64,000 nucleotides of DNA. Source: Azolla caroliniana (taxonomy: Eukaryota > Polypodiophyta). The stretch is from contig JBHGNT010000005.1 of NCBI GenBank assembly GCA_043228905.1, positions 14,136,001 to 14,200,000 of the forward strand. Reading direction: 5' to 3'. Below are positions 10,377 to 21,216 of this stretch, piece by piece. Below the pieces are notes generated by a model that saw only the letters and a program-made list of their open reading frames with translations, was not told the DNA's origin and did not search any database. Numbering within the stretch: position 1 is the stretch's first letter; the number at the start of each line of letters is the position of its first letter. The position numbers and the translations under genes are program-made.

Positions 10377-10991
10377 TGTTGTTATGCTCTTGCGTATGAA
10401 ATAAGGCGGGATTGCGGGGGCCCTGAACCGAGGAGCGTGAGAGATGAGAGGGAGAGAGAGATTCACAGAAACACAGAGAGACAGAAACAAGAGAATCAAT
10501 TCCAATAACAGTATAGATTATAGAGCTTGCAATGTTACAACCGGCAAGTCGGTGACAGACGAACACGCGCACTGAAATTCACAGTGGAGCCTCTACCGGA
10601 AGCACGCGGGATTTCATGCAAGAGAGGCAACCAACTTAACCCAGATCCCTGTAGAAACAACAACGGTGGTGGAGGAGAGAGCTCAGTTCCTAGTCTGACA
10701 TCACCTCATCCTCTCAGAAATACGTGATCCCTACTCAGGCCCTTTTCCTCTCCTTTTATAGCACCAGGAGAGAGTCGTTTACAGACTGTTAAATCATTGT
10801 TATTCTCTGTCCTTTTGGACAAAGATCCTCTTCGATTCCCTACTTAATGAATTAGTGCTACCTAGGATAATTACATCGCCGGCTTGTACTTAACTATGTA
10901 TGTAAATATATCAAAACATGTTCTCGTGAGTAAGTGTCAGTTCACGCACACCATCCACCGATTCCTCCTAGGGACGGTTTTCTCCACAACA
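10377..10991 (-). mobile_element. 3' LTR of Ty3-B (615 bp)
   Basis: On the plus strand the segment starts TGTTGT and ends ACAACA, a perfect 6-bp inverted terminal repeat. On the minus strand it is preceded by the polypurine tract GGTGGGGGCGAA (10992-11003 complement), which marks a 3' LTR. A TATAAAAGG-like box (complement of CCTTTTATAG) lies near 10753-10761. A TSD cannot be tested because the other end of the element is missing. Confidence 0.75.
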
Positions 10992-11049
10992 TTCGCCCCC
11001 ACCTAACCGTGCATCCTCTGGTATGCGCCAGAATAGACTTCTGCCAGAG

Positions 11050-12415
11050 AAGACTGGCCCGTGATTATCTTTCGCTCTCCAGTTCGTCACCCGCTCCAAA
11101 CCAGTCATCCTTGCCATCCATGCCCTGTGGGTCCGGTTCGTCCTCGTGCCACTTCTTGAACGCCTTGATCCTCTTCACGGCCACTGGCACAACTATTCTC
11201 GTTCCGTCGAGCTCCCCAAGGTGGTAGGTGCCATTGTTGTTGGCGCTTGTCACCGCATAAGGCCCGAACCACCTCCTCGCAAACTTCTACATCGCCTTGT
11301 GCTGGTTGTTGAGGCTGCTGTCGTAGACCAAAACCCAGTCTCTTTCCTCGATTTTCCTTGGTCGTAGCTGGTGAGTCCGGTCCAATCGCCCCTTGTTCTT
11401 TGTCCTTGTTGCCCGTAGCTTCGTCGTTGCTCGTTCCATGTCTTCACTTGAGCTGTCAGATTCGCGCCACTAACAGCTCCTCTCGGCTCATCTCATTTCT
11501 CCAGTCCACCGCGGCCCACGAGGAGATCGTTCTCTCCATCGGCATGATCGGCTTTTGCCTGTACATCAGCTCCGTCGGCATGAACCCGGTTATCGAGCTT
11601 TGCGTAGTTTTGTTTGCCCACAATGCGTAGGGTAGGAGCCGCGGCCAATTCCCGACCTGGCCTCCGCAAGCCCATACCAACGCCTTTACGATTGGCCCGT
11701 GTCCACGTTCCAGCTTCCCCTCTGCGTCCAGATTGTACACCGTAGTGAACGAGTGTTTAACCCCTAACCGCTCAAACAACTCTTCGGCCTCTTGTACATC
11801 CAATTCTCCACGGTCTGCTACGATCTTCCCTATGCACCTGTACCGACACACCACCTCCTCGATTAGGAACCGGCATATGGCCGCGATCGTCTTTGTCGGT
11901 AATGCTCGGCCCTCCACTTGGCTCGTCCGATCTTCTCGTGCTAGCACTAGGTACCGCATCTGCTCTACCCCCATCGACATCATCACCAGATCCACCATCC
12001 ACTTGAAGTGGACGGTTGGCGGGTAAGTCGGGTGCAGCTCGTCCGGATGTCGGACTATGGAATGCATCTGATAGCTTTCGCAAGTCGTTACAAACCGATG
12101 CACGTCCCGGTATAGTCCCGACCACTAGTACTTCTCCTTCAGCTTCTCAAACGTGGCCCATGTCCCCCGGTGTCCGGCCCAAGGACTCTCGTGGCACGCC
12201 GTTAGCAATGCTTCCTGCTCCTCCTTCCTTGCCACCACCCGGAGTGGGACTCCGTCTCGCTTCTTCGGGTGCTTCCATATGCTTCCGTCCCGCAGGAAGA
12301 ATCGATACGCTTTCTTCCGGATCCGGTTAGCCTCTTCCCTTGTCCACGCCGCTCCCGGCGTCATCGTCTTCAAGAACCCACCGATCTGGAGCCACTCCCC
12401 GTTGTACTTCCTCTC
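11050..12415 (-). pseudogene. Ty3-B integrase remnant
   Basis: On the minus strand, from 12373 downwards, an H2C2-type zinc-binding region (HESPWAGHRGTWATFEKLKEKY, then CESYQMH) leads into the integrase core: FKWMVDLVMM, IVADRGELDV and YNLDAEGKLERGHGP. The E of the D-D-E triad lies in 'KLERGHGP'. The C-terminal chromatin-side region reads LTSYDQGKSRKETGFW and, after frameshifts, MTSANNNGTYHLGELDG. Stop and frameshift lesions lie near 12122 and 11456. On its 5' side it is cut at about 12415 by plus-strand Copia-2. Confidence 0.84.
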
Positions 12416-13011
12416 TAAATTTCGTCTCCTTCATCGACGACTACAGCCAACACACATGGATCTATCTCATCGAGAAGAAAAGCGAGGTCTTTGACTGTTT
12501 CTGGAACCTGTAAAGTCTTCTCGAATGGGAAACGGAGAGGACGATTAAGTGCCTACGGTCGGATGGTGGAAAACAGTATTTTTCCGGCTAGTTTAACATT
12601 TATCTATAGCAGAAAGGAATTTGGAGGGAATTTAGTTGCCGATATATGCTAGAGCAAAACGGCGTTGCCGAGAGGAAGAACCGATCGATTGTGGAGGCGG
12701 CACGGGCTATCCTGGAGGAGAAGAGCACGCCCAAGTTCTACTGGGCTGATGCGATCCAAACGACCGTCTACATCCAAAACTGGATCGGGGATAAGGTGTC
12801 CGCACACGAACTGCATTTTGGGCGGAACCAAAATTTAAGGCACCTTAAGGTATTCGGTAACATAGCCTATATGCATGTACCGGATGAGATGCGGAGAATG
12901 TTCAACCCAAAGTCGGGGAACTGCATATTGGTCGGCTACTCTGATGAGCAGACAGGGTACAAGTGCTACAACCCTCAGACTAAGCAAGTACGAGTAAGCC
13001 AAGATGTCTAA
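12416..13011 (+). pseudogene. Copia-2 integrase
   Basis: The open stretch at 12646-13011 (121 aa) reads NGVAERKNRSIVEAARAILE, with the catalytic E in 'VAERKN', and KVFGNIAYMHVPDEMRRMF. The upstream part, with FIDDYS and the catalytic D in LRSDGGKQYFSG, is interrupted by stops near 12511, 12592 and 12610. The downstream linker YKCYNPQTKQVRVSQDV matches Copia-1's linker, so both belong to one lineage. Confidence 0.84.
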
Positions 13012-13659
13012 TTTGATGAGTCCACATCTTGGTACTATCTACCGACTCTGACCCCCAACTCCGGAGAATGAGGCCAGTGCGCCTGAAACAATTCGAGCAG
13101 AAGAGGAAGAAGAGTTTAGTACTCTAGATGAGAGTCCGATCATTTTGACTGAGCGAGCTGAACGAGTGACCAGTCAAATGAAGAGCTGACGAGTAGTGCG
13201 ACTTAGTCGTGCTCTCCCCACAGAAGGAACCGAGGAGACGGTTCACACACAAAGAGAAGGGGAAGAATATGTCGAAATACGACACCGGTAGAGACGAGTT
13301 AGATTGGAGCGAATCCGACTCTGGAAAGAATGAAGACGGACCTTCGGAAATGAAGTCTGAGTCGGTCAAGAGGGGCTTGAAATCGGCCAATGCGAAATTA
13401 TGTCGACCGACCCGCCAGAAAAACCCCGTAAAACGGTATGGGTATAATGAGTACATGGCGCATCACTACACATACATGAAGAAAGTGGGGACGTGTGTGA
13501 GTCGGAGCTGGAGCGCTACGCATAAGCGGCAAAGGACGCACATTGGCGTGCCGCAATGGAGGAAGCAATGCGAGCACTCGATGCCAATGACACGTGGGAC
13601 TTGGTTGACCCTCACCGACATTGCAAACCCATCAGTTGCAAGTGGGTATACAAGGTAAA

Positions 13660-15028
13660 ATACAATGTCAAGGCTCGGTCAACCGGTACAAGGCCTGGTT
13701 AGTGGCCAAAGGATATGTGTAGACCTACGGAATCCACTACCACGAGACCTTCGCTCCGGTAGCGAAGATGAAAACGGTTCATGTGGCGTTGGTAGTTGTT
13801 GCGGCAACGGGGTGACATCTTCACCAAATGGACGTGAAGAATGCATTTCTCCAAGGTGACCTTGAAGAACGGGTCTACATGATCCAGCCCCCGGTTTTCA
13901 GTCAGAGGTGAACACGTTGGTAGTATGCCGACTCAATAAGTCTCTTTACGGCCTAAAGCAAGCTCCCCATGCTTGGAATTTGAAAATCACACACTTGTTG
14001 CGTAAGGAGAGGTTTGTGGCCTCCAAGTCTGACTCGTCGTCGTTCATCCGGAAAGGTCTGGAAAGTCTGGTGTGTATCTTGTTATATGTGGATGATCTAG
14101 TCATCACAGGACCTAGATTCGTTGAAATCGGCTGAGTGAAGTCCCATTTGTCGGATGCATTCAAACTGAAGGACCTGGGGGACCTTCATTACTTCTAGGG
14201 GATCAACGTGATCCATACCCCTGACAACATATTGTTGTTCTAGAGACATTACGTGTTGAATATGTTGTACAAGTTCGGCATGACCGACTACCGACCAATG
14301 TTCACACCCCTTGGCCGGAATTTCAAGGTTCGTCCCAACTCCAGATCGACTTGCAATGAGAAACGGTTCCGACAGATTATTGGAAGCCTTATATACTAGA
14401 CAATCACCCGACCCAGCTTTAGCTATCCTGTCAGAGTGATCAGTCAGTTTATACAGAAGCTGACCATGGAGCACCTTTAGTGCGCGCACCAAATACTTAG
14501 GTATGCCAGCAACACTAAGGACCGGGGACTGTTATACCGACACTGTAAAATCGAAAAGCTAGTCAAATACTCAAATGCCGATTGGGCCAATGATGCGTCA
14601 AATCGTCTACTTCCGGTTTTTCTTTTTCTTTTGGTAGCAGGACTGTAGCATGGAGTAGCAAAATGCAGCCGACAGTCGGTCTATTGAGCATTAAGGCTGA
14701 GTATTGGGGTGCTACCATTGCAATTGTAAAGTCATCTGGCTTCGGCGACTGCAGCAAGACCTTTGGATCAAAGTACCAACTCCGATCTCGATATACTACG
14801 ACTACATGAGCAACATGCAGCTCGCCAAGAATCATGTGTTCCATGCTTGGACAAAGCACATAGAAGTGCATTATCACTTTGTGCGTGAGCGAGTTCTTAG
14901 TAGTGAAGTTGAACTTAGGTATGTTCAGCCGAATCGGGAGGTTCTCGACATCTCACGAAGGCAGTCGGCACCGACAAGTTGCAACATTTTTCGGAGATTC
15001 TTGGATTACAACATCTCGAAATGTCGCA
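13660..15028 (+). pseudogene. Copia-2 reverse transcriptase and RNase H
   Basis: FAPVAKMKTVHVAL and HQMDVKNAFLQ mark the RT fingers. LLYVDDLVITGP is an intact catalytic box. Later blocks (HYVLNMLYKFGMTDYRP, then YSNADWANDAS) belong to the RT connection and RNase H. Stops occur at about 13720, 13815, 14133, 14200, 14241 and 14397. The end reads HAWTKHIEVHYHFVRERV in one frame (14845-14898), the family's usual C-terminal block. Confidence 0.84.
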
Positions 15029-15040
15029 CTTGAGGGGGAG

Positions 15041-15665
15041 AATCGGTACTGATACGGGTAGAACCGGAACAGAAACCGGGAAAACAAGCAAAGACACCGG
15101 ACAAGCAGCCAGAGAGAAGGAAACCGAAATAGGGGGAGAAAAGAAGAAGAAAAGAGTCGAGTCAACTGAAGAAGTCGGCACATCCGAATAAGTCGAAACA
15201 AGTGGTGACGGTAGCAAAGTCAAGAAGGATTGAGCCGACCAGAAGAAGAAGGCCAAGACGCCAACGTGGTCTAATATTGTGAAGGGTCAGAAGATTGAGG
15301 ACGAATTGGAGACAACCAATTTCGACAAGAGCTGGAACGAATCCAAAGCACCCGATTCGGAAGAGGCATTTGATTTGGAGGAGCTGAATCAACTAAAGTC
15401 CGAACGGACGAGAAGGTAGCGGAAGTTGACATCAACACGAAGGAACCGACGGATTAAGAAGCGCCAAAGTCACAGTAGTGAGGGAGCTGAGTTGAGCCTT
15501 ATGAGTAGGCAAGCCAATCGAGAAGGTCGAGGTGCGTGGATTCAGAGGACTCGTGGAAAGTGGAACCGGACGGGTCGAGGACTGCGAGCAAGGCGGGAAG
15601 ACGCCAGGAGGAGCGACAGGGAAGGACCGGCAGACATTAACACCACGATCCGACCTCAAGTTGAG
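15041..15665 (+). other. Extra segment between duplicated polypurine tracts
   Basis: In the position where some Copia elements carry an additional ORF (an env-like place, without implying an envelope protein), the sequence encodes a charged, broken frame. It includes TGRTGTETGKTSKDTGQAAR, EKKKKRVESTEEVGTSE and ELETTNFDKSWNESKAPDSE. No membrane segment is visible. Thr-Gly and Glu-Lys richness makes it low complexity. It is closed on both sides by CTTGAGGGGGAG. It may be a captured or duplicated segment, or the site of an old deletion joining two elements. Confidence 0.5.
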
Positions 15666-15677
15666 CTTGAGGGGGAG

Positions 15678-16111
15678 TGTTGAGCGGACAAGCTCAACTG
15701 GATCCGGATCGGCTGAATAAGCCAGAGTCGGATCGAAATCCCGAATGGAGAATCAGATAGGTATCCGGATCGGACTGTAACCGGTAGGCCGTTAGAGGCC
15801 TATGATCCTAGTCTAGTACGTAGGCATATTTTTTAGGAGTCAGTGTCAGTTGCTCGTATGAGCATTGAAGTACATGTCAGTACTTCTGTCAATTCTTTTA
15901 AGGACTTGTATAAAAGTGCTCACTGAGCACATTGTATGTACAGAGTGTTATTTTTTTAATTGAGTTTATGGTTTCTGCTCTCTCTGTCTCCTCCCTCGTA
16001 CACACACTCTCTCTGTGTGTGATTAACCTTTCCATTAAACCTGTTCTTATTCTCTAATGCCATCTGGTGAAGCTGGTTTCGTCTACAAGCTTCTGCACAC
16101 TACTTTTTACA
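15678..16111 (+). mobile_element. 3' LTR of Copia-2 (434 bp)
   Basis: The LTR starts TGTTGAGCGGACAAGCTCAA right after the polypurine tract and ends at ...TTTTTACA. A TATA-type TTGTATAAAAG lies near 15907-15917, followed by GTGCTCACTGAGCAC. The same start and core recur in the LTRs at 28455-29649 (plus), 26400-26756 (minus) and 60702-61105 (minus), so at least four copies of this Copia LTR family lie in the window. Confidence 0.8.
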
Positions 16112-17318
16112 CAGTCCACACACTTCTCTAACTGCACTGCATCCACTTCTAGGAGAAGTTCCTGGCCTCTTATGTCATAACTCTCAACTCGAGTTAGCTA
16201 CCACATTTGCTTCCAACTTGCACAATCGAGCATGCATCATATACAATGTGTCATCTTTCTGTGCTCGGGCAACTATGAGGTTTCCATGGCAAAACTTCCA
16301 CTTGCCATTTTGGAAGACACCAATGTAGCCTTCATCATCCAATCTTCCAGTCAATATCCGATTTAATCTGATATCGGGGACGTGTCGAACTTCCCTCAGA
16401 GTCAGTTGACAACTTGTCGACATCATCAAGCTTATGCTTCCGATGCCGGCTAAATTTCACTCTCTGTTATCTCCCATCTTTAAATAGCCATGATCCTTGG
16501 CTATGTAAGTCGAGAATCTTTCTCTCGAGGGAGTTATATGGAATGATGCACCAGAGTCGATCACCCATGTGCACTCTTCATTTGCATGATTTGCACATAC
16601 ATGTTCACAAATGAACAAAAGTTCTTCTCCCTTCTTTGTGGACTTCTTTGTTTGTTCCTTCCTTTGGCGGTATGTTCAGCTACATTTGATTCTGATTGAG
16701 GCATGACACCCTTTATCCTTCCTTCTCTTCTACTTGTTCAAGATACTTATCTTCACCACTTGTAGAGACAAGTTTTCTTCTTGACACGAGGTGTTGAGAG
16801 TCACCACCAGATTCTCCCAGTTGTCCGGTAGGGTACACAATAGTAGGATGGCATGCATTGCAACAAGGGGAAACTTGGTTGCCGCAAGTTGGTTTACATA
16901 CCCCATGAATGTAATTATGTGCTCCACAATGCTCTCTTTGTCCCTGTACTTCAACCGTACGATCTTTCTCATCAAAGATGTCTTGTTCAAGGCATTCTTC
17001 CTCTCGTACAACCCTGACAGTTTCTGCCACATGTTGTAGGCATTTGTGTCGTTTGCCACATGCTGAAGGACACTGACATCTACCTATTGTCTGATGGTGG
17101 CCACTGCCTTCCCGTTAAGGAGTTTCCATTCAGACTCTAATACCCCTGTGGGTATTTGCTCTCTATCGATGGGCTCGTATAGATCTTTGATGATGAGAAG
17201 ATCTTCCATCTTGATCTTCCAGTCTGCGTACTAGTTGTGTGAGTTCAGGACCATCATTCCTGGGAAGCCACTCACACCTCCTTCCATCTCTACACTTATT
17301 GCTCTGATACCAATTTCA
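16112..17318 (-). pseudogene. Copia-3 gag and protease/pre-integrase remnant
   Basis: On the minus strand the start region near 17280-17230 reads KIKMEDLLIIKDLYEPI. It is followed by YNMWQKLSGLYERKNALNK, VNQLAATKFP and LCTLPDNWENLVVTL, a UBN2 gag of the Tnt1/Tork type. Further on, LREVRHVPDIRLNRILTGRL with DDEGYIGVFQNGKWKFCHG (16429-16184) is the protease-to-pre-integrase stretch. A primer-binding site TGGTATCAGAGCAA (complement, about 17300-17313) matches initiator-Met tRNA complementarity. The rest of pol is missing; the left side is cut by Copia-2's LTR. Confidence 0.8.
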
Positions 17319-17972
17319 TGGGATCGAATCAAAGATCTGTGAGGAAGATATGTTGAAAGACACCTCGTAGAAACTGACAAACAACAAATGGACAAGATTC
17401 GCACAGTACACAAGTTTTACGTGGAAAACCCTAAATGGGAAAAACCACGAGAGAACAAATCTTCACTATTACAGTGGATATACAATGCGAAGAGATTACA
17501 ACACACACACACACTCTCTCACTCGCTCGATCGATCGATACAAAGTGTAACAACCGCATAGGGCTCTTGGTGTCTGGACTTCTACAGCTATGGTGCCGCT
17601 CTCTCTCTTCTCGGTACTGAAACTCTATATTGCATCACTCTGTTCTACTCTTCTCCATGTTTGCCCTAAGTGTATTTATACTTATACAGAGTATGGGCTA
17701 TTTACAAATATGGTCTCTATTACTATGACTCCTATTATTATAGTAATAACAACAGTAGTTATTCAGACGACTAGTCGATTCGACCATCTGACTCCAGTGT
17801 CGACTGTCCAGTCGACCATCTGGTCGGCGCGACTAATCGGTCGTGTCTTCGACTTGGATCACTTATATTGTCAACTCTCTGTGTCTTAGATTGTCGGCTA
17901 CTCCTTGTCTTCGACTACCAACGCTTAGTCCGACCAGTGGGCTCCTCCCATAGGAGGGAAAGATTCCTAACA
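17319..17972 (-). mobile_element. 5' LTR of Copia-3 (654 bp)
   Basis: On the minus strand it starts TGTTAGGAATC and ends CCCA a few bases before the primer-binding site. It contains ACGTGGAAAACCC...GGGAAAAACCACG near 17418-17450, a string also found in the Copia-6 LTRs, so the two families are related. A TATA-like AGTATAAATAC (complement) lies near 17670-17681. Confidence 0.7.
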
Positions 17973-18477
17973 GATATTTGCTTATGAAGGTGTCCAGTAA
18001 GTCATTTTCTTTCATTTCCAAAGTGACCAGGTAATGAAATGAAAGGACTTTTCTGGTTTTGTCTGATGGTTCATGGTGTTCTTTAAGGAGATCCCACATT
18101 TCTTTAGATGACTAGTGTTTGACGAGATCGACTTGTCTATTTGTTAGATGCATGATGATTTCAGTCCCTGCATCTAGATCTATCATCTCCATTTAATTTG
18201 CTTGACGTCCTGTGGTTGGTTGTTCGATTTCACCTTTGATTATTCCAAGCAGGTCCATTCGTTGTAGGATGAGTTGCATCTTTAATTTCCACATCCTGTA
18301 GTTGTTTTCATTTAATTTTTCAATTAAATACTTTCTTGTGGTAGGTGTTGTTGATGTTGCTATTGAGGCTGTTGATGCTCGTTTACTCAAAGCCATTTCT
18401 GTAGACCTTTCGGATCAACTTGTAGAGAATGCTTGGAGAGAAAATGGATATCTAAGATTGTTTTGGCTTTGATACCA
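17973..18477 (-). pseudogene. Copia-4 gag remnant
   Basis: On the minus strand, MALSKRASTASIATSTTPTT is followed by KYLIEKLNENNYRMWKLKMQ, which is the N-terminus of a Copia gag (DUF4219/UBN2). It continues with MWDLLKEHHEPSDKTRKV and VTLEMKENDLLDTFI after stops at about 18194 and 18110. A primer-binding site TGGTATCAAAGCC (complement) directly adjoins the LTR at 18477. Copia-3's LTR cuts the other side. Confidence 0.78.
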
Positions 18478-18697
18478 TGTAAGTATTTCAGATAACAAAG
18501 CTTCTATGTATAAAAACGCCCTAACATAATGATTCTTATTGATGGTATATATACACGTACAATCTTGGGAAAACAGTTACATGAACCTTTACGGTTCTTG
18601 GAAAACAGTTACATGTGAACCTTGATGGTTCTTTATTCACGGTAAAATATTCTCTAATATCCTAATATATATTGCTTGCATTAATAATGTTCTAACA
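18478..18697 (-). mobile_element. 5' LTR of Copia-4 (220 bp)
   Basis: On the minus strand it starts TGTTAGAACA and ends TTACA, with the primer-binding site immediately after. It is short, as in small Copia families. A direct duplication of a 'GGTTCTTGGAAAACAGTTACATG' type block at about 18570-18625 lies inside it. No target duplication can be tested because the element is truncated. Confidence 0.7.
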
Positions 18698-18760
18698 GGT
18701 GGATGCCCTTTCCCGGCCTGCTAAGGAATGTACTTTACTCACTTACATATACCAACAGTT
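18698..18760 (+). pseudogene. Tiny Ty3 fragment (RNase H end)
   Basis: The translation VDALSRPAKECTLLTY matches the conserved (A)DALSR block that closes the RNase H domain of Ty3 elements. Only about 60 bp are recognisable. It marks the inner edge of the retrotransposon nest bordering the gene island. Confidence 0.5.
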
Positions 18761-19377
18761 ATGTTATGTGTAACTCCTCTCCTCTCCTCTCCTTTCCTTT
18801 CCTTTCCTACACTCTACTCTACTCTCCTCTACTTAAATGGCATGGTATTGGTTACGATCAGCGTTGAGTTAGTTTCTGATTAATGTTTGGAATTGGTTAC
18901 TTCATTCATACATGTGACTTTTGGAGAGAGCCAATGACCATACATACATATCATTACTATTAGACAAACCAGCTAAAATTATGGAAGCAGTTTGGAATAT
19001 GAATGACCTCACTCACTACTACACAAAATTAGTAGCTTCTGGATGATTAGCAGCCACATGATGTGGATGATGATGATGATGTGTACGTACAATTGAGGTT
19101 GAATCTAACCATTATTAGCACGTCAGGAGGGTATTAGTGCTAGGACTAACAAAACTGCGCAGACTATGTAGCTTTAAAGCTGCTCAGCTAGCTAACCACA
19201 TCAAAATAAAAAGAGACGTCCAATGAATGGGTTGGTTGGTTGGTGGCCAAAATATTTAGTGGGACCCACCCTAAACCGGGGGGGAGAGAACGAGCGCACA
19301 CATTTGTATATAGTTTTATATGAGATGTCAGCTTCAATTACTAATGATGCGAAGGACATGAAGAATTTAGTAATTAG

Positions 19378-19407
19378 TTAGGGTTAGGGTTAGGGTTAGG
19401 GTTAGGG
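19378..19407. repeat. Five TTAGGG units
   Basis: Five perfect, consecutive TTAGGG units end in a G run. The usual plant telomere unit is TTTAGGG, so this is either a chance microsatellite or an interstitial telomere-like tract of a different unit. Confidence 0.85.
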
Positions 19408-20630
19408 GGGGTTTGGAGGGGAGACCCACCACCCCCCTAATAAGGCATGCAAAAGGGAGGAGAGAGTGAATCGCAATACATACATTGGGTAATTATAGGG
19501 CGGTTCTGTGTAAGTTGACTTGTAATGGGTTTTTATTTATTAATTGAAAGGGAAAGAAGAAGTAGAAGTGACCCCCCCACCCCACCCTCCATCTCATTAA
19601 TTAATAATTAGTATTGTTGTTAAGAGGGTATGGCGGGGGGTTGGTTTAGGAGGAGATATTAAAGTCTCATGTATGATTCCTCCAATCTCTCTCTCTCTCT
19701 ACAATCATAACATAATATATGTATGTTATGTGGAATCTTAAAAAATAGAATATGTCTACATTGGATGGAATAAAGATCTGACTCTATACAATCTTTAATG
19801 CCTGAACACGCGCGTCATCTCCTCTATTTAAATGCATTTACCAATACATACATACTTACGTGTGTACTAAACATTTGGCCCAACATTATTTGATGTTTGA
19901 GCGTCTTATTATTGTCAGACATTAAGTAGATAGTAGATATGCCGGTGATGGTCTAATCTCTATAATATTTTCCCTCCATCACTTTAGAGATCAGAGAAGC
20001 GAGACTAGAGAGAGCCTGCATATATATATATATATATATATTCTTCAATCCATCCATAGATTCCATTCCCACAGTAACTGGGGATTTAGAAGTTTAATTT
20101 CATGTGTGGCCAATCTAAATCTGTGCTGCGGTGCTGGTGATCGTCACATATGCATTTGTAATCTTGAGGAGTAGAGTACAGTCAGTGTCCTAGGACCCCA
20201 TCCCCAGCCTCCCTACTAGGTACTCTCTCTCTCTCTCATTCACCGCCTCCTCAGGGTAATTATAAGAACTAACTACTTAATTAATCAGGTTTTTTGCACC
20301 TTGGAAACGAGGAGGTAGCTTATTATACATGTATTTTAAAACATATTTTCACATCCACTTAAAGTCCAAGCCAACACACACATACGTACGTACGTACATT
20401 CACGTTTTGAAACAACAACTCTCTTTTAGAGGCAATTAGCAGAAGTCTGCCTCTCCTTGTATTAATAATTAATATCTCTTTGCGAAGGCTGCTTAATTTG
20501 GAAAGTTTCAAATCGAACTTGGCTGAATTTGAAGCAGTGATCATAGAAAAGTACATCAATCTAATCTATTTGTTGTCCTTGGATAGATTTGTAGGATTAT
20601 AAACCTAGCAAACTATGAGAAAAACGGATT

Positions 20631-20638
20631 GAATATAC
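20631..20638 (+). promoter_or_regulatory. P1BS-like site (GAATATAC)
   Basis: GAATATAC fits GNATATNC, the site bound by PHR-type MYB factors that switch on phosphate-starvation genes, including PHT1 genes. It lies 579-586 bp upstream of the PHT1 start. The 8-bp consensus is degenerate and could occur by chance in AT-rich DNA, so the site is supported only by its place. Confidence 0.4.
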
Positions 20639-21216
20639 AAGATTTTGGAATATATCTTGATTTTTTCATAAACTCGGGTTGGATAAGTTATGTTATATAA
20701 TAATTAGCACTTCCTATATTGGACAATGGAAATCGCTCGAGTGCTTTTACTATCGTCATTATTACTATTATTATTATGTATAATCATTCTAAGAAATTAA
20801 CAACTAAGGCACTTTCGTAATTAGACTCCAATTTCTCTAGTAGTCAATCATAGATAGAGCATATCAGCTGGCCATCTATCACAAACATTCTCGTAGCTCA
20901 TGTTGTTACTATGAGGCACACTTTTTAAGTTAAGTTTTGATTTAAGAATTATTATTTTTAAATAGCATATGGGCAAGTGTTACAAGTCATTTCTTGTTTG
21001 TAATAAAATGGTATTGCAAAGTTGTGAGCGAGCGTTGATTGTGTAGGAAGGAAGGAAGGAAGGAAGGAAGGAAGGACAAGCAAGGAAAGTAGTTAGTAGT
21101 ACGTACATCCATCCCGCTTCCCCTTGATATTATTTCCAGCAAGCAGCATATTACAGGGCCAGCCACATTCAACATACGCAGGAAAGCGACAGACATAGTA
21201 AGGTTAAATTATAATC

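Larger units (their letters stand above)
12416..15677 (+). mobile_element. Copia-2: 5'-truncated Copia with an extra region before the 3' LTR
   Basis: It starts in integrase (FIDDYSQHTWIYLIEKKSEVF). It continues with RSDGG, NGVAERKNRSIVEAARAIL and the Copia linker KVFGNIAYMHVP to about 13010. RT fingers follow at 13680-13860 (QMDVKNAFLQGDLEERVYM), then YVDDLVITG near 14086-14112, then RNase H to about 15000. A polypurine tract CTTGAGGGGGAG is at 15029-15040, yet the 3' LTR starts only after a second, identical tract at 15666-15677. The 630 bp between encode a Lys/Glu-rich, broken reading frame. Many stops are present. Confidence 0.87.
18761..21216 (+). promoter_or_regulatory. Upstream region of PHT1 with simple repeats, no gene seen
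   Basis: No convincing coding region was found. The interval holds microsatellites: pyrimidine blocks (CTCCT/TTTCC) at 18776-18832, five TTAGGG units at 19378-19407, (TA)n near 20022-20040, CGTA repeats near 20383-20397 and (GGAA)n near 21045-21076. One P1BS match is listed separately. The base composition is AT-rich and free of retrotransposon motifs, which suits a host promoter region. Confidence 0.5.

Noticed and set aside
15041-15665. Envelope gene in Copia-2
   Set aside because: No signal peptide or membrane segment is visible; the region is only low-complexity and charged.
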